This document shows positions 49,290 through 57,787 of a DNA stretch of 64,000 nucleotides, one piece after another (within the stretch, counting starts at the first letter, position 1; every line of letters starts with the position of its first letter). The stretch is from Orenia metallireducens (GTDB lineage Bacteria; Bacillota; Halanaerobiia; Halobacteroidales; Halobacteroidaceae), in NCBI RefSeq assembly GCF_003001995.1, contig NZ_PVNB01000010.1, forward strand, positions 1 to 64,000. Direction: 5' to 3'. The position numbers and the translations under genes are program-made. Below the pieces are notes generated by a model. It saw only the letters and a list, made by a program, of their open reading frames with translations, was not told the DNA's origin and did no database searches.

Positions 49290-50459
49290 ATGAGTGAGTT
49301 AAAGATTCATAAAAAGAAGACCAATTATACACCTAAAGATGTGGATTTTTCATCAAAACAGATTGATGTACTTGATAGTCACCTAAAAAATTTAGTAAAA
49401 GAAAATAGACTCCAAGGAGCTAGTTATCTGATTTCAAGAGATGATAAGATCTTTGTAAATAAGTCAATGGGTAAATTACGTGCTGAAAAGGATGACAATA
49501 GAGATTTAATGCCTGGGTCAATCAGAAGAGTAGCCTCAGTTACAAAGTTATTTACTTCAGTGGCTATGATGCAGTTAGTTGAGCAGGGAATAATCAGAAT
49601 AGACCAGCTTGTAATGGAGATATTAGAGGAATTTGATAAACCTTTATTTAATAAGGTTACAATCTTTCATCTTCTAACCCATACTTCTTGTATATTTCCT
49701 GATCCAGACGCATATTTTGAACCATATCCAGCTAGTTGGGGTTGGTATAACGAAGAAAAATGGATTGAAGAAATTTTAAGAGGTCACACCAGACTTAATC
49801 TAGGTAAAGAATGGAGTTATTCTTCAGCCTGTTTTGCGATACTAGGAGAAATTATTTCTAGAAAGAGTGGTATGCTTTATGAAGACTATGTAGCTGAAAA
49901 TATTCTTAAGCCACTTGGTATGGAGGATAGTACATTTTTTGTCAATGATGATTTAGAAGATATTGAAGCAATAAAGATAAAATTTGATAGAATTTGTTTT
50001 AATCGCGAGGTTAGTGAGCAAGAGATAGAAAAATGGATTGAAGATATGAAAAATAGACCTAAATGGGCAGTTCCTGCTGCTGGGGGAGGACTTTTCTCTA
50101 CTTTAGAAGACTTACAAAAGTTTGGACAAATGCTTTTAAACAAAGGCAGATACAATAATAAACAGATTATTTCACGTAAAAGTGTAGAAGCAATGACGAG
50201 AAATCAATTAAAGGATGTGAAAGATTATTGTTGGGATGCTGGAGGAGCAGAAAAGGAGTATGGACTAGGCTTTAGAGTTCATTCTAACTTTCACTTGTTA
50301 TCACCGGGAACTTTCTCCCATGAAGGTGCAGGACTGTGTGGGTTATTTATGGATCCAGTAGAGAATATTGTCTTTGCATATATTTGTCCTCTTGTTGATG
50401 AATGGGTGCCTGAAGCGGTTAATAATCAAGTAAATATAGTCTGGTCGGGAATTTTATAA
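49290..50459 (+). CDS. serine beta-lactamase/esterase-like protein 2
   Basis: This 389-residue paralogue of the previous gene shares most of its sequence. SxxK is SVTKLF, the second motif is intact (EWSYSSACFAIL, Tyr-Ser-Ser), and the third is SHEGAGLCGLFMDP. HTSCIFPDPD replaces HTSGLAADPG of copy 1. No signal peptide. The pair precedes an ABC-2 exporter by 29 nt and may form one transcript, suggesting a linked role in handling an exported compound, by inference. Confidence 0.85.
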   Translation: MSELKIHKKKTNYTPKDVDFSSKQIDVLDSHLKNLVKENRLQGASYLISRDDKIFVNKSMGKLRAEKDDNRDLMPGSIRRVASVTKLFTSVAMMQLVEQGIIRIDQLVMEILEEFDKPLFNKVTIFHLLTHTSCIFPDPDAYFEPYPASWGWYNEEKWIEEILRGHTRLNLGKEWSYSSACFAILGEIISRKSGMLYEDYVAENILKPLGMEDSTFFVNDDLEDIEAIKIKFDRICFNREVSEQEIEKWIEDMKNRPKWAVPAAGGGLFSTLEDLQKFGQMLLNKGRYNNKQIISRKSVEAMTRNQLKDVKDYCWDAGGAEKEYGLGFRVHSNFHLLSPGTFSHEGAGLCGLFMDPVENIVFAYICPLVDEWVPEAVNNQVNIVWSGIL

Positions 50460-50488
50460 AGTATATAAAGAATACAAGGAGTAGAAAT

Positions 50489-51289
50489 ATGTTAAGAACA
50501 ATCAAAGGAGTTGCTTTTGCTACATATAAAGAATGGGCTGCCTATAGAAGTCATATGTTAGTATCTTTATTCGTTGGTCCTCTTTATTTTTTAGTACAGT
50601 ATTATATTTGGAGTTCAGTTTATACAGGACAGGATCTTATCAATGGCTTTAGCTTAATTCAGATGCTGACCTATTATGGGATCACAACACTAATTAATTA
50701 TTGTATAATGGATTTTGCTGGTTGGAATCTACAGATGTTAATCAGAACAGGGCGTTTTATTACTTTTATGCTACGCCCTGTTTCTCATAGGTTATTTGCT
50801 TTTAGTCAGAAGATTGGTCATCGAATGCTAGGCTTTTGTTTAGAATTACTGCCTGTTTATTTAGTATTTACTATAGCATTTGATATTCATCTTATTCCAG
50901 CTAATATTCTCTGGTCAATCTTATCGATATTTTTAGGCTTTATGATGATGTTTTTAGTCAATTACTGTATTGGTATCACTGGATTTTGGTTAACTAGAAC
51001 CGATGGTATTAGAAGTATTATCCTTTTGTTTAGGAATGTATTTGCGGGAGTATTCATTCCTCTTACTTTTTTTCCAGAGTTATTACAGAAGATATTATTC
51101 TTTCTTCCCTTTCAATACATCTCCTATGTACCAGTAAGAGTATTTATAGGAGATTATCAACTAGGAGGTATGGAATTTACTATAGCTCAAATTGTAGGTA
51201 TTCAGGCTATTTATGTGATTATGATGTTATTGCTCTCTGAACTAATGTGGAGAAAGGGAATTAAGAAGTTTACGGGGGTGGGAGCATGA
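50489..51289 (+). CDS. ABC-2 type transporter permease 1
   Basis: This 266-residue protein has about six hydrophobic helices and the cytoplasmic NLQMLIRTGRFITFMLRPVS segment typical of ABC2_membrane_6 (DUF990) permeases. FFPELLQKILFFLPFQYISY is also characteristic. It overlaps the second permease (ATGA), which overlaps the ATPase region, giving a three-gene exporter. The ribosome binding site is AAGGAG. Confidence 0.87.
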   Translation: MLRTIKGVAFATYKEWAAYRSHMLVSLFVGPLYFLVQYYIWSSVYTGQDLINGFSLIQMLTYYGITTLINYCIMDFAGWNLQMLIRTGRFITFMLRPVSHRLFAFSQKIGHRMLGFCLELLPVYLVFTIAFDIHLIPANILWSILSIFLGFMMMFLVNYCIGITGFWLTRTDGIRSIILLFRNVFAGVFIPLTFFPELLQKILFFLPFQYISYVPVRVFIGDYQLGGMEFTIAQIVGIQAIYVIMMLLLSELMWRKGIKKFTGVGA

Positions 51290-52071
51290 TTCATGCTATC
51301 AAGATATTTTTAAGCGGGGTCAAGGTGGCTCTTGCTTCTAGGATGGCATATCGGGGAGATTTTATTATTCGGCTGATTGTAATGTTAATAGGTGATTTAT
51401 TATTTCCTATGATTACATTATTGATATATCAATCTGGTGCTTCCTTTCCAGGCTGGAATCTTTATGAAGTACTTTTGATTCAGGCTGTATTTATGATTGC
51501 TAAAGGGATCTCTTTTCCCTTCTTTTATGGAATGGTTTATAATATATTGAATAAGGTTAGAGAGGGTACCTTTGATTTGATGTTAATCAAGCCTTGTTCC
51601 ATATTATATTTCTCTGTAGTCAGTAGTTTTAATATAGAGTATATTGGAAGTTTTTTTGGGGGAGTAACTATACTAATCTATGCATTAGCAAATCTACAGA
51701 TAGGTATTAGTCTAATTTCTTGGATGAATTTTTTAGTTTTATTTGCTTTCTCTATCTTAGTATTATTATCCTTCACTTTGATCATGTCAGGTACTTTATT
51801 CAAGTGGGTTGGCAATAGTAGAGTTTATGAAATCTTTAATGCAATTTCTACTTTTAGTTTATATCCAAATACAATCTATTCAAAGGCTTTTCAAAATTTA
51901 ATTTCATATATTATCCCCATTGCTATGATTGCATTTTATCCAGCAGCAGCTTTGTTGAATAGATTAAATAGTGGTGTTTTTTATTCAATTATTGTCTGTT
52001 GTCTATTCTTTTTAATCAGTAGGGCTTTTTGGTACATGATGTTAAAAAATTATACTAGTGCAGGTGGTTAA
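51286..52071 (+). CDS. ABC-2 type transporter permease 2
   Basis: This 261-residue permease overlaps the previous gene by 4 nt. Six hydrophobic helices, with VREGTFDLMLIKPCSILYFS as the coupling-region hallmark, and FSLYPNTIYSKAFQNLISYI near the C-terminus. Forms a heterodimeric channel with permease 1. Confidence 0.87.
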   Translation: MIHAIKIFLSGVKVALASRMAYRGDFIIRLIVMLIGDLLFPMITLLIYQSGASFPGWNLYEVLLIQAVFMIAKGISFPFFYGMVYNILNKVREGTFDLMLIKPCSILYFSVVSSFNIEYIGSFFGGVTILIYALANLQIGISLISWMNFLVLFAFSILVLLSFTLIMSGTLFKWVGNSRVYEIFNAISTFSLYPNTIYSKAFQNLISYIIPIAMIAFYPAAALLNRLNSGVFYSIIVCCLFFLISRAFWYMMLKNYTSAGG

Positions 52072-52073
52072 TA

Positions 52074-53045
52074 GTGATACATGTTAAAGATTTAAAAAAA
52101 ACATACAAAAGTTATCGAAGAGGAAGTAATTTTTTAGAAACATTAAAGAGTATTTTCAAGAGGAAAACAGATTATGTAGATGCAGTTAAGGGTATTTCCT
52201 TTGATATAGCGAAAGGTGAATTGATAGGATTTATAGGCCCTAATGGGGCTGGTAAGTCTACTACTTTGAAAATGCTAACTGGAGTATTACATCCTACATC
52301 AGGAGAAGTTGAGATAATGGGATATACTCCATGGCAGGATAGAAAGAAGTATGTAGCTAATATTGGAGCTGTTTTTGGTCAAAAGTCACAGTTAATCTGG
52401 GATATTCCTCCAATAGATGCCTTTTATATGAATAAGGCTATTTATAACATTCCTGATGATGAGTTTGAAGAGACTAAGAATAAATTAGTAAAGTTGCTTG
52501 AGGTTGAGGAGTTAATCAAAAAGCCAACTAGACAATTATCTCTAGGTCAAAGAATGAAATGTGAATTTATTATGGCTATGCTCCATAATCCAGATATAGT
52601 CTTTCTTGACGAGCCCACCATTGGTCTTGATGTGATAGCTAAAGAAACCATTAGAAATTTTATAGAAGAGATGAATAAAAGAGGCGTTACTTTTATTTTA
52701 ACTACCCATGATTTAGGGGATATAGAACACCTAGCTCGTAGAGTTATTTTTATCAATAATGGAGAGATTATCTTTGATGATTCAATAGAGTATCTACGAA
52801 AACAACTAGGGGATAAAAAATATATTAAATTAAAGACTGATAACAAGATGGAGCAATTATCAATTCCTGGTATTGATTACAAAAAGATAATCTCTAATCA
52901 GGAATTTGAGATAGAATTAGATAATTCAGCAATTAAACTCAAAGATTTTATAGAAATTATCAATCAGAAGGCAGGGATATTGGATATGAATATACAGGAG
53001 TTGCCTATAGAAAGTGCTATTAAGGTACTCTATGGGAAGAGATGA
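52074..53045 (+). CDS. ABC-2 exporter ATP-binding protein
   Basis: This 323-residue ATPase has GTG start 3 nt after the second permease. Walker A GPNGAGKSTTLKMLTG, Q-loop GAVFGQKSQL (a glycine-rich variant typical of this exporter type), signature LSLGQRMKCEF, Walker B IVFLDEPTIGLD and H-loop TTHDLGD. A C-terminal ~80-residue extension is also typical. Substrate unknown. The stop lies inside a fragment of a DinB-like gene. Confidence 0.9.
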   Translation: MIHVKDLKKTYKSYRRGSNFLETLKSIFKRKTDYVDAVKGISFDIAKGELIGFIGPNGAGKSTTLKMLTGVLHPTSGEVEIMGYTPWQDRKKYVANIGAVFGQKSQLIWDIPPIDAFYMNKAIYNIPDDEFEETKNKLVKLLEVEELIKKPTRQLSLGQRMKCEFIMAMLHNPDIVFLDEPTIGLDVIAKETIRNFIEEMNKRGVTFILTTHDLGDIEHLARRVIFINNGEIIFDDSIEYLRKQLGDKKYIKLKTDNKMEQLSIPGIDYKKIISNQEFEIELDNSAIKLKDFIEIINQKAGILDMNIQELPIESAIKVLYGKR

Positions 53046-53205
53046 AAAGATAGAATGGTTTGGTGAAGAGAAGACAATTTATGCTCATTTAGCGGCAATG
53101 ATCTCCCATGAAGCTACGCATGTGGGACAAATTGTTGCCTTCTGTTATGCAGAAAATATTCAGATTCCTCAGGAGATTGTTAATAGAATGGCATTATCAA
53201 ATTAG
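53032..53205 (+). pseudogene. C-terminal fragment of a DinB-like protein
   Basis: The frame reads MGRDEKIEWFGEEKTIYAHL then MISHEATHVGQIVAFCYAEN. HE..H.GQI is the last helix of DinB/YfiT-type four-helix metal proteins. Only ~57 of ~160 residues remain, and the frame begins inside the ABC ATPase 3' end. A deletion probably joined the two genes. Confidence 0.7.
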
Positions 53206-53327
53206 AGAATAAACTAAAATATTTTAATGAAAGTTTAAGTTATGTTAAATTTAGGATCAATCTAATTAGAAATTTATAAACTATAAAGGATTATCTTAAT
53301 TAAATTGTTAAAACTTACAAAAAGTTC

Positions 53328-53357
53328 TTGACATAATATGTGAATCATAGATATACT
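53328..53357 (+). promoter_or_regulatory. promoter of a small-ORF transcript
   Basis: TTGACA (53328-53333) and TATACT (53352-53357) with an 18-bp spacer. It lies ~60 nt upstream of the 31-codon ORF. A similar TTGAAA...TATACT pair occurs near 62685-62714. Confidence 0.7.
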
Positions 53358-53414
53358 ATATATAGAATTGAAAAATTAAATAATAAATATAAATTAGAAG
53401 GGAGGTCGTAAAGA

Positions 53415-53510
53415 ATGAGAATTTCAACTATAATTCGTTTATTGATTAATGTTGTTGAAGTATTAAAAATCAAAGATAATTTTGCGACCTGCCCAGGGAT
53501 TAGTATATAA
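53415..53510 (+). CDS. 31-codon small ORF with attenuator-like downstream hairpin
   Basis: ATG 53415 follows GGGAGGTCG and encodes a 31-residue peptide: MRISTIIRLLINVVEVLKIK then DNFATCPGISI. It has its own promoter and terminator. The segment GACCTGC in the ORF (53486-53492) is complementary to GCAGGTC in the terminator's 5' arm (53556-53562), so an alternative pairing could switch the terminator. It could be a leader peptide or a small amphipathic protein. Confidence 0.5.
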   Translation: MRISTIIRLLINVVEVLKIKDNFATCPGISI

Positions 53511-53553
53511 AGTTATGGTATATATTTCTATTGCCATAGATCAATATCGAAAG

Positions 53554-53586
53554 GCGCAGGTCATAGTGACCTGTGCTTTTTATTTT
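53554..53586 (+). terminator. Rho-independent terminator of the small-ORF transcript
   Basis: GCGCAGGTCA pairs with TGACCTGTGC around a TAG loop, then T5. See the small ORF for possible alternative pairing. Confidence 0.9.
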
Positions 53587-53642
53587 CAATATAATGATTA
53601 ATTTTATTCATTATTATTAAAATAATCCAAATTTTGATTATT

Positions 53643-53682
53643 TAGCCACAGGTAATTATAATTACCTGTGGCTATTTTTTTT
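53643..53682. terminator. long palindromic terminator, possibly bidirectional
   Basis: TAGCCACAGGTAATTA is followed immediately by its perfect complement TAATTACCTGTGGCTA and T8. No gene ends directly before it, so it may shield the small-ORF unit. Confidence 0.85.
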
Positions 53683-53739
53683 GATAAATGATTTGGTTGT
53701 AATAGGGTTGTGATTTTAGCAAAGGAAGGTGATTTAGTT

Positions 53740-53871
53740 ATGTATAACTTAAAGCAAAATCAGTATTTTGAAATTAAAAATTTAATTAAAGAGGGAATAC
53801 AATCACCTGATATTTTAATTATATTAGAAGAAAATTATACAGATTGTATATTAAGGAGGAATTTAGATTAA
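53740..53871 (+). CDS. small ORF, 43 codons
   Basis: ATG 53740 follows AAAGGAAGGTG. The product begins MYNLKQNQYFEIKNLIKEG and stops after 43 residues. It resembles the first helices of some GNAT proteins and may be a remnant. No function assigned. Confidence 0.35.
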   Translation: MYNLKQNQYFEIKNLIKEGIQSPDILIILEENYTDCILRRNLD

Positions 53872-53872
53872 G

Positions 53873-54022
53873 GTGAAGATAAAAGGTTTAATTAAAGAGA
53901 AAGTAGCAGTGATTGATAGTATTAACAATCCTATAAAAACAGAGGAGAGAATAGAAGAAGCAATTAATCTAGGCTATGATGTGATTGTAACCTTTGCAGA
54001 TTATGATTATTCATTAAGCTAG
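53873..54022 (+). CDS. small ORF, 49 codons
   Basis: GTG 53873 follows AAGGAGGA (12-nt spacing), starting MKIKGLIKEKVAVIDSINN and ending in AINLGYDVIVTFADYDYSLS. Not recognised. It lies directly before an acetyltransferase remnant. Confidence 0.35.
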   Translation: MKIKGLIKEKVAVIDSINNPIKTEERIEEAINLGYDVIVTFADYDYSLS

Positions 54023-54024
54023 AT

Positions 54025-54150
54025 GGTATTGGAAGGAAAATGTTGAAGGCTTTATTAGATTGGGCTGATAAGAAAGGATTTGTAAAAAATTTCTTTAAGG
54101 ATCGATGTTAGTAATACAAGAGCAGTGAAATTATATTAAAAAACGGTATT
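54025..54150 (+). pseudogene. remnant of a GNAT acetyltransferase C-terminus
   Basis: The frame reads ...GRKMLKALLDWADKKGFVKN..., the acetyl-CoA-binding GxGxxLL..ADKKGF pattern. Then stops and deletions interrupt it. Only the last third is recognisable. Confidence 0.5.
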
Positions 54151-54167
54151 TAAGGAGTTGTTTGAAA

Positions 54168-55004
54168 ATGAACCTTAATAAACTTATAAATCTTTCGCAA
54201 AAACCTAAATTATTTGAAAGAAGTGAGACAGTATTTTGGGATGACCCACATATCTCAAAGAAGATGTTAGAGGCTCATCTTAATCCTGACTTAGAAGGAG
54301 CTAGTAGAAAATTTGCAACTATTGATGCCTCAGTTAAATGGTTGGATGAAGATATCTTTCCTAATAAGGATATTAAGATTCTTGATCTAGGGTGTGGACC
54401 AGGATTATATACATCTCGTTTGGCTAAATTAGGCTATTCTATCACTGGAATCGATTATTCCCAGCGTTCCATTAATTATGCTAAAGAGAAAGCAGAGGAA
54501 GAAAACTTAGATATTGAATATATTTATCAAAATTATCTGACTATTGACTATGAAGAAGAATTTGATGTAATTATGCTAATTTATTGTGATTTTGGAGCAC
54601 TGACCAATGAAGAAAGAGATCTTTTACTTAAGAAAATCTATCAAGCTTTAAAAGCAGGCGGTATCTTTATTACTGATGTATTTAGTGATAAAAATAAAGG
54701 TAACAGTGATTTAGGTAGACATTGGGAGCTTACAGATGATGGATTCTGGAATAAAAAACCTCATCTAGCATTGACAGAAACCTTCTTATATTCAGAAGAT
54801 GATACCTTCCTAAATCAGACACTAGTTATGACTGAAGATAAAGAGATTAGTGTTTATAGACTTTTCAATCATTGCTATACTAAAGCAACTATAACTGATG
54901 TATTAAACGAGTTTGACTTTAAAGATCATAGCTATTATTCTGATGTGACAGGAAAAGATTACTCTGAAGAATCGAAAACTTTAGCGGTAGTTACAAAGAA
55001 ATAA
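54168..55004 (+). CDS. class I SAM-dependent methyltransferase
   Basis: This ~278-residue protein starts at ATG 54168, 10 nt after AAGGAG. Motif I is IKILDLGCGPGLYTSRLAKL, then GIDYSQRSINYAKEKAEEE and FDVIMLIYCDFGALTNEERD, and LKAGGIFITDVFSDKNKG. The N-terminal ~65 residues (FWDDPHISKKMLEAHLNPD) and the LALTETFLYSED part are typical of a Firmicute methyltransferase group of unknown substrate. Single gene, followed by a long inverted repeat. Confidence 0.85.
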   Translation: MNLNKLINLSQKPKLFERSETVFWDDPHISKKMLEAHLNPDLEGASRKFATIDASVKWLDEDIFPNKDIKILDLGCGPGLYTSRLAKLGYSITGIDYSQRSINYAKEKAEEENLDIEYIYQNYLTIDYEEEFDVIMLIYCDFGALTNEERDLLLKKIYQALKAGGIFITDVFSDKNKGNSDLGRHWELTDDGFWNKKPHLALTETFLYSEDDTFLNQTLVMTEDKEISVYRLFNHCYTKATITDVLNEFDFKDHSYYSDVTGKDYSEESKTLAVVTKK

Positions 55005-55038
55005 TATCAACTTTGATATAAGTGGTTGTAAGAAGGAA

Positions 55039-55087
55039 GTATTAACGACACATGTTAAATAGTAAGAATTCATGATGTCGTTAATAC
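55039..55087. terminator. inverted repeat, probable terminator
   Basis: GTATTAACGACA (55039-55050) pairs with TGTCGTTAATAC (55076-55087) around a 25-nt loop that contains CATG on both sides. There is only a short T-rich tail, so it may be a weak terminator or an operator. Confidence 0.5.
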
Positions 55088-55182
55088 CTCTTATTTAAGG
55101 GGTTAAACGAAAGATATTGTTAAGATATGAGTTATCGGAAATCGTATTTTGAAAATAAAATATTAAAAGAGGTGTACTATAT

Positions 55183-56148
55183 ATGAAGTTAAGGTTTGAA
55201 ATGCTAAATAAGAAGCATGTAAAAGTAGCAGCAGATTTGGTTATGGCTGCCTATCAAGAAGAAAATAAGTTAGTACCGTATCTTCCAATGGAGAATAATT
55301 ACTTTAATATCTTTGAGGAAAAAATAAAAGATTTGTTTGTTAATGGTTCAGGTGTTGTTGCTATTTCTGGTAATAAAGTAGTGGGTTTTCTTGCTGGATA
55401 TGAAATTGAGCAGTTATGGGGAAAATGTAAGGGGATTTATACTCCTTTATATGGGAATGGAGCTATTTATAAAAATCGTAGGAAAATATATCAAGAATTA
55501 TATAAACATACATCAGATTTATGGGTAAAAAATAACTATACCCAGCATGCAATCACCTTATATGCACAAGATAAAGAAACTATTGATACTTGGTTTTGGT
55601 TAGGCTTTGGACTTAGATGTGTTGACGCTATTCGTGAGGTTTCTTCTATTAAGAAAATTAATCGAAATATTAGTATTAAAAAAGTTGAAGAAAATGACAT
55701 ATCATCTTTAGCAAATGTTCAAAATGACCTTCATATGTATTTTAGGAACTCACCAATGTTTATGCCAGCTCAGAAAGAAGATCCCATTCAATATTTAAAG
55801 GAATGGTTAAGTAAAGATAACCATCATTTATGGATTGCATATGATAGTGAGCAGAAAAAAGCTTTAGGATTAATGAAAATTGAGCCATCAGGTGAGAGAT
55901 TTATTACTGAACATCCTAAAATGAGGAATATAACTGGTGTATATGTTGATAAGAAATATAGACAAAAAAAGATTGGTGTATCCTTGCTAGGAGCAATACA
56001 AGAATGGCTATTAGAAAATGATTACAAGCTTTGCGGAGTAGATTATGAGTCTTTCAATATTTTAGGAAGTAATTTTTGGAATAAGTATTTTACTCCTTAT
56101 ACTTATAGTTTAGTAAGGCGTATAGATGAAAGAATTTTAGAGTTATAA
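55183..56148 (+). CDS. GNAT N-acetyltransferase, two-domain
   Basis: This 321-residue protein has two GNAT-like modules. The N-terminal one is degenerate (VVAISGNKVVGFLAGYEIEQ). The C-terminal one has NITGVYVDKKYRQKKIGVSLLGAI, a Q/RxxGxG/A-type acetyl-CoA loop in modified form, and WLLENDYKLCGVDYESFN. Acceptor unknown. The ribosome binding site is AAAGAGGTG. Confidence 0.82.
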   Translation: MKLRFEMLNKKHVKVAADLVMAAYQEENKLVPYLPMENNYFNIFEEKIKDLFVNGSGVVAISGNKVVGFLAGYEIEQLWGKCKGIYTPLYGNGAIYKNRRKIYQELYKHTSDLWVKNNYTQHAITLYAQDKETIDTWFWLGFGLRCVDAIREVSSIKKINRNISIKKVEENDISSLANVQNDLHMYFRNSPMFMPAQKEDPIQYLKEWLSKDNHHLWIAYDSEQKKALGLMKIEPSGERFITEHPKMRNITGVYVDKKYRQKKIGVSLLGAIQEWLLENDYKLCGVDYESFNILGSNFWNKYFTPYTYSLVRRIDERILEL

Positions 56149-56753
56149 TATAACTTGAGGTGTTATGGGACTTCCGATAACAGGTCGTTAGTGACGTTCA
56201 GCTTGGCGGTTAGAAATGGGGCAAGAGGTGACTTATGAAATTAAGCAGTTAGAAGGTTATAAATTATATTATAAGGTATCTGATAAAGGTGATCCATTGA
56301 TACTAATTCATAGGAGTTCGGTATAAAATTGAATATGATAAGTGGTTAATAGTTATTTTAGGTAATTCTGATTATAAAACAGAAGAAAATAAAGATCAAT
56401 AAAAACAATAATATAATTAATAAATAATTAAAGATATTTTTGGTGATAGAAAGAAAATAATAGAAAATGTTTTTGGTAAGGCTGTAAACGATGTGAAAGA
56501 GATCCATACTTTATCTGAGATTATCGACATGCTATTTAGATGATAAATAGATCTTACAGTAGAGATATTAGTTGCTGAAAATACAAATAACTTTATTAAT
56601 CATATGAAGTATATTCATGGATAGCTTGTTTATATATTGATAAGAAATAAAGAGGTGATATAGATAATGTAAAAAAACATCTCCTGTAGTTAATGTTAGA
56701 AATAACAGTTTAGGTTAAATATAATAAAATATATTTTTGGAAAGGAGAACTAT
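56149..56753 (+). other. decayed region with attC fossil and gene remnants
   Basis: An attC fossil lies at 56175-56245. A 32-codon remnant (56228-56326) reads VTYEIKQLEGYKLYYKVSDK and GDPLILIHRS, the start of an alpha/beta hydrolase (...G.P.ilIHG). Further AT-rich sequence to 56753 contains short frames with stops only. Confidence 0.55.
56175..56245 (+). other. attC fossil
   Basis: CGATAACAGGTCGTTAGTGA then CGTTCAGC copies the R''/L'' arm and ACATCCCAGC segment of the array's attC sites, and GGTGACTTATGAAATTAAGC their centre. The 3' arms are not recognisable. Confidence 0.55.
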
Positions 56754-57497
56754 ATGAACTTAGATTTATCATTTATTAAAAGTGCTGTTAAATTTAGTAA
56801 AAAGATTTTTGTTTTAATTTTGAGCTACATATTAATTAATATTGTCAACGATTGGGGGGATTTTTTAAAGTATAATAACTATAAATTTGAATTTATCTTA
56901 ATAGGTTTATTCAATATAATAATTATTATTTTCTTTTATCCTGGCATGTATTATTTAATTAAGGAAAAATTATATGGAAATCTTATAAACATAAAAGTAT
57001 TTTTAAGAGGGGTAAAAAAATATTATAAGAGATTATTGTTAGTGAGTTTAGTTCTTGGAATAATAGGAACAGTAATATATTTTCCTATAATGTTAATAAC
57101 ATATAAAAATAATCAAATTGTGGGTGAAATCTTTAAAGCTATTTTTTTCACTCTGTTCACATATTTTACTGCGTTTGCGGCTCCTATTATAATTCTTGAG
57201 AATTATAATAGTTGGGACTCAATAGTATATACATTTAGATATTCTATAAAAGAAATTAGAAATAATCTACAAATATTTCTAATAATTATTTTAAAATATA
57301 TTATCACATCATTACTTACTTTGATATCTTTTAACTTTGCTTATAGCTCTTATCGGTACTGGGTATTAAGCTTTATAAAAGATGGGGTTGATTCTTATTT
57401 TAATATATTAATATTCATAATTGCGTTATTGATGTTAAAAGAAAATTTAATAAGAACAGATTCAATAGCTGATAATAAAACGCCGTCCTTCAAATAA
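56754..57497 (+). CDS. multi-pass membrane protein
   Basis: This 247-residue protein has about six hydrophobic helices: residues ~17-32 (IFVLILSYILINIV), ~46-66, ~93-112, ~125-147, ~170-190 and ~213-228. EIRNNLQIFLIIILKYI and APIIILENYNSWDSIVYTFR resemble DUF-type glycerophosphoryl-like or stage II integral proteins with repeated membrane segments. Similar in style to the cassette protein at 9787. Function unknown. The ribosome binding site is AAAGGAGAA. Confidence 0.65.
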   Translation: MNLDLSFIKSAVKFSKKIFVLILSYILINIVNDWGDFLKYNNYKFEFILIGLFNIIIIIFFYPGMYYLIKEKLYGNLINIKVFLRGVKKYYKRLLLVSLVLGIIGTVIYFPIMLITYKNNQIVGEIFKAIFFTLFTYFTAFAAPIIILENYNSWDSIVYTFRYSIKEIRNNLQIFLIIILKYIITSLLTLISFNFAYSSYRYWVLSFIKDGVDSYFNILIFIIALLMLKENLIRTDSIADNKTPSFK

Positions 57498-57787
57498 TAG
57501 CGATAAGCTATATCTTAATAAAGTTAACAGTACAATTTTCAAAGTTAAGATACTGGTTTCTTGAAATACAATAATTAAATTAAAAGAATGGCTTTTATAT
57601 TGGCTGAAATAAGATCATATTTAAAACTTATGTTAGAAATAATAATTTAGAAAGTAAAAGAAAATAGGATTAATTATAGTCAATGTAAAAGAATTTTCTG
57701 TATGTTTACAGGTATTGCAATTGTGATTGAGTATAGTAGAATAATTAAGGCTCTGGATATGAGAGTATTTAAAGGTCTCTTTATCGG
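57498..57787. other. intergenic region, no gene seen
   Basis: 290 bp of AT-rich sequence after the membrane protein gene, with short frames only. Confidence 0.5.
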
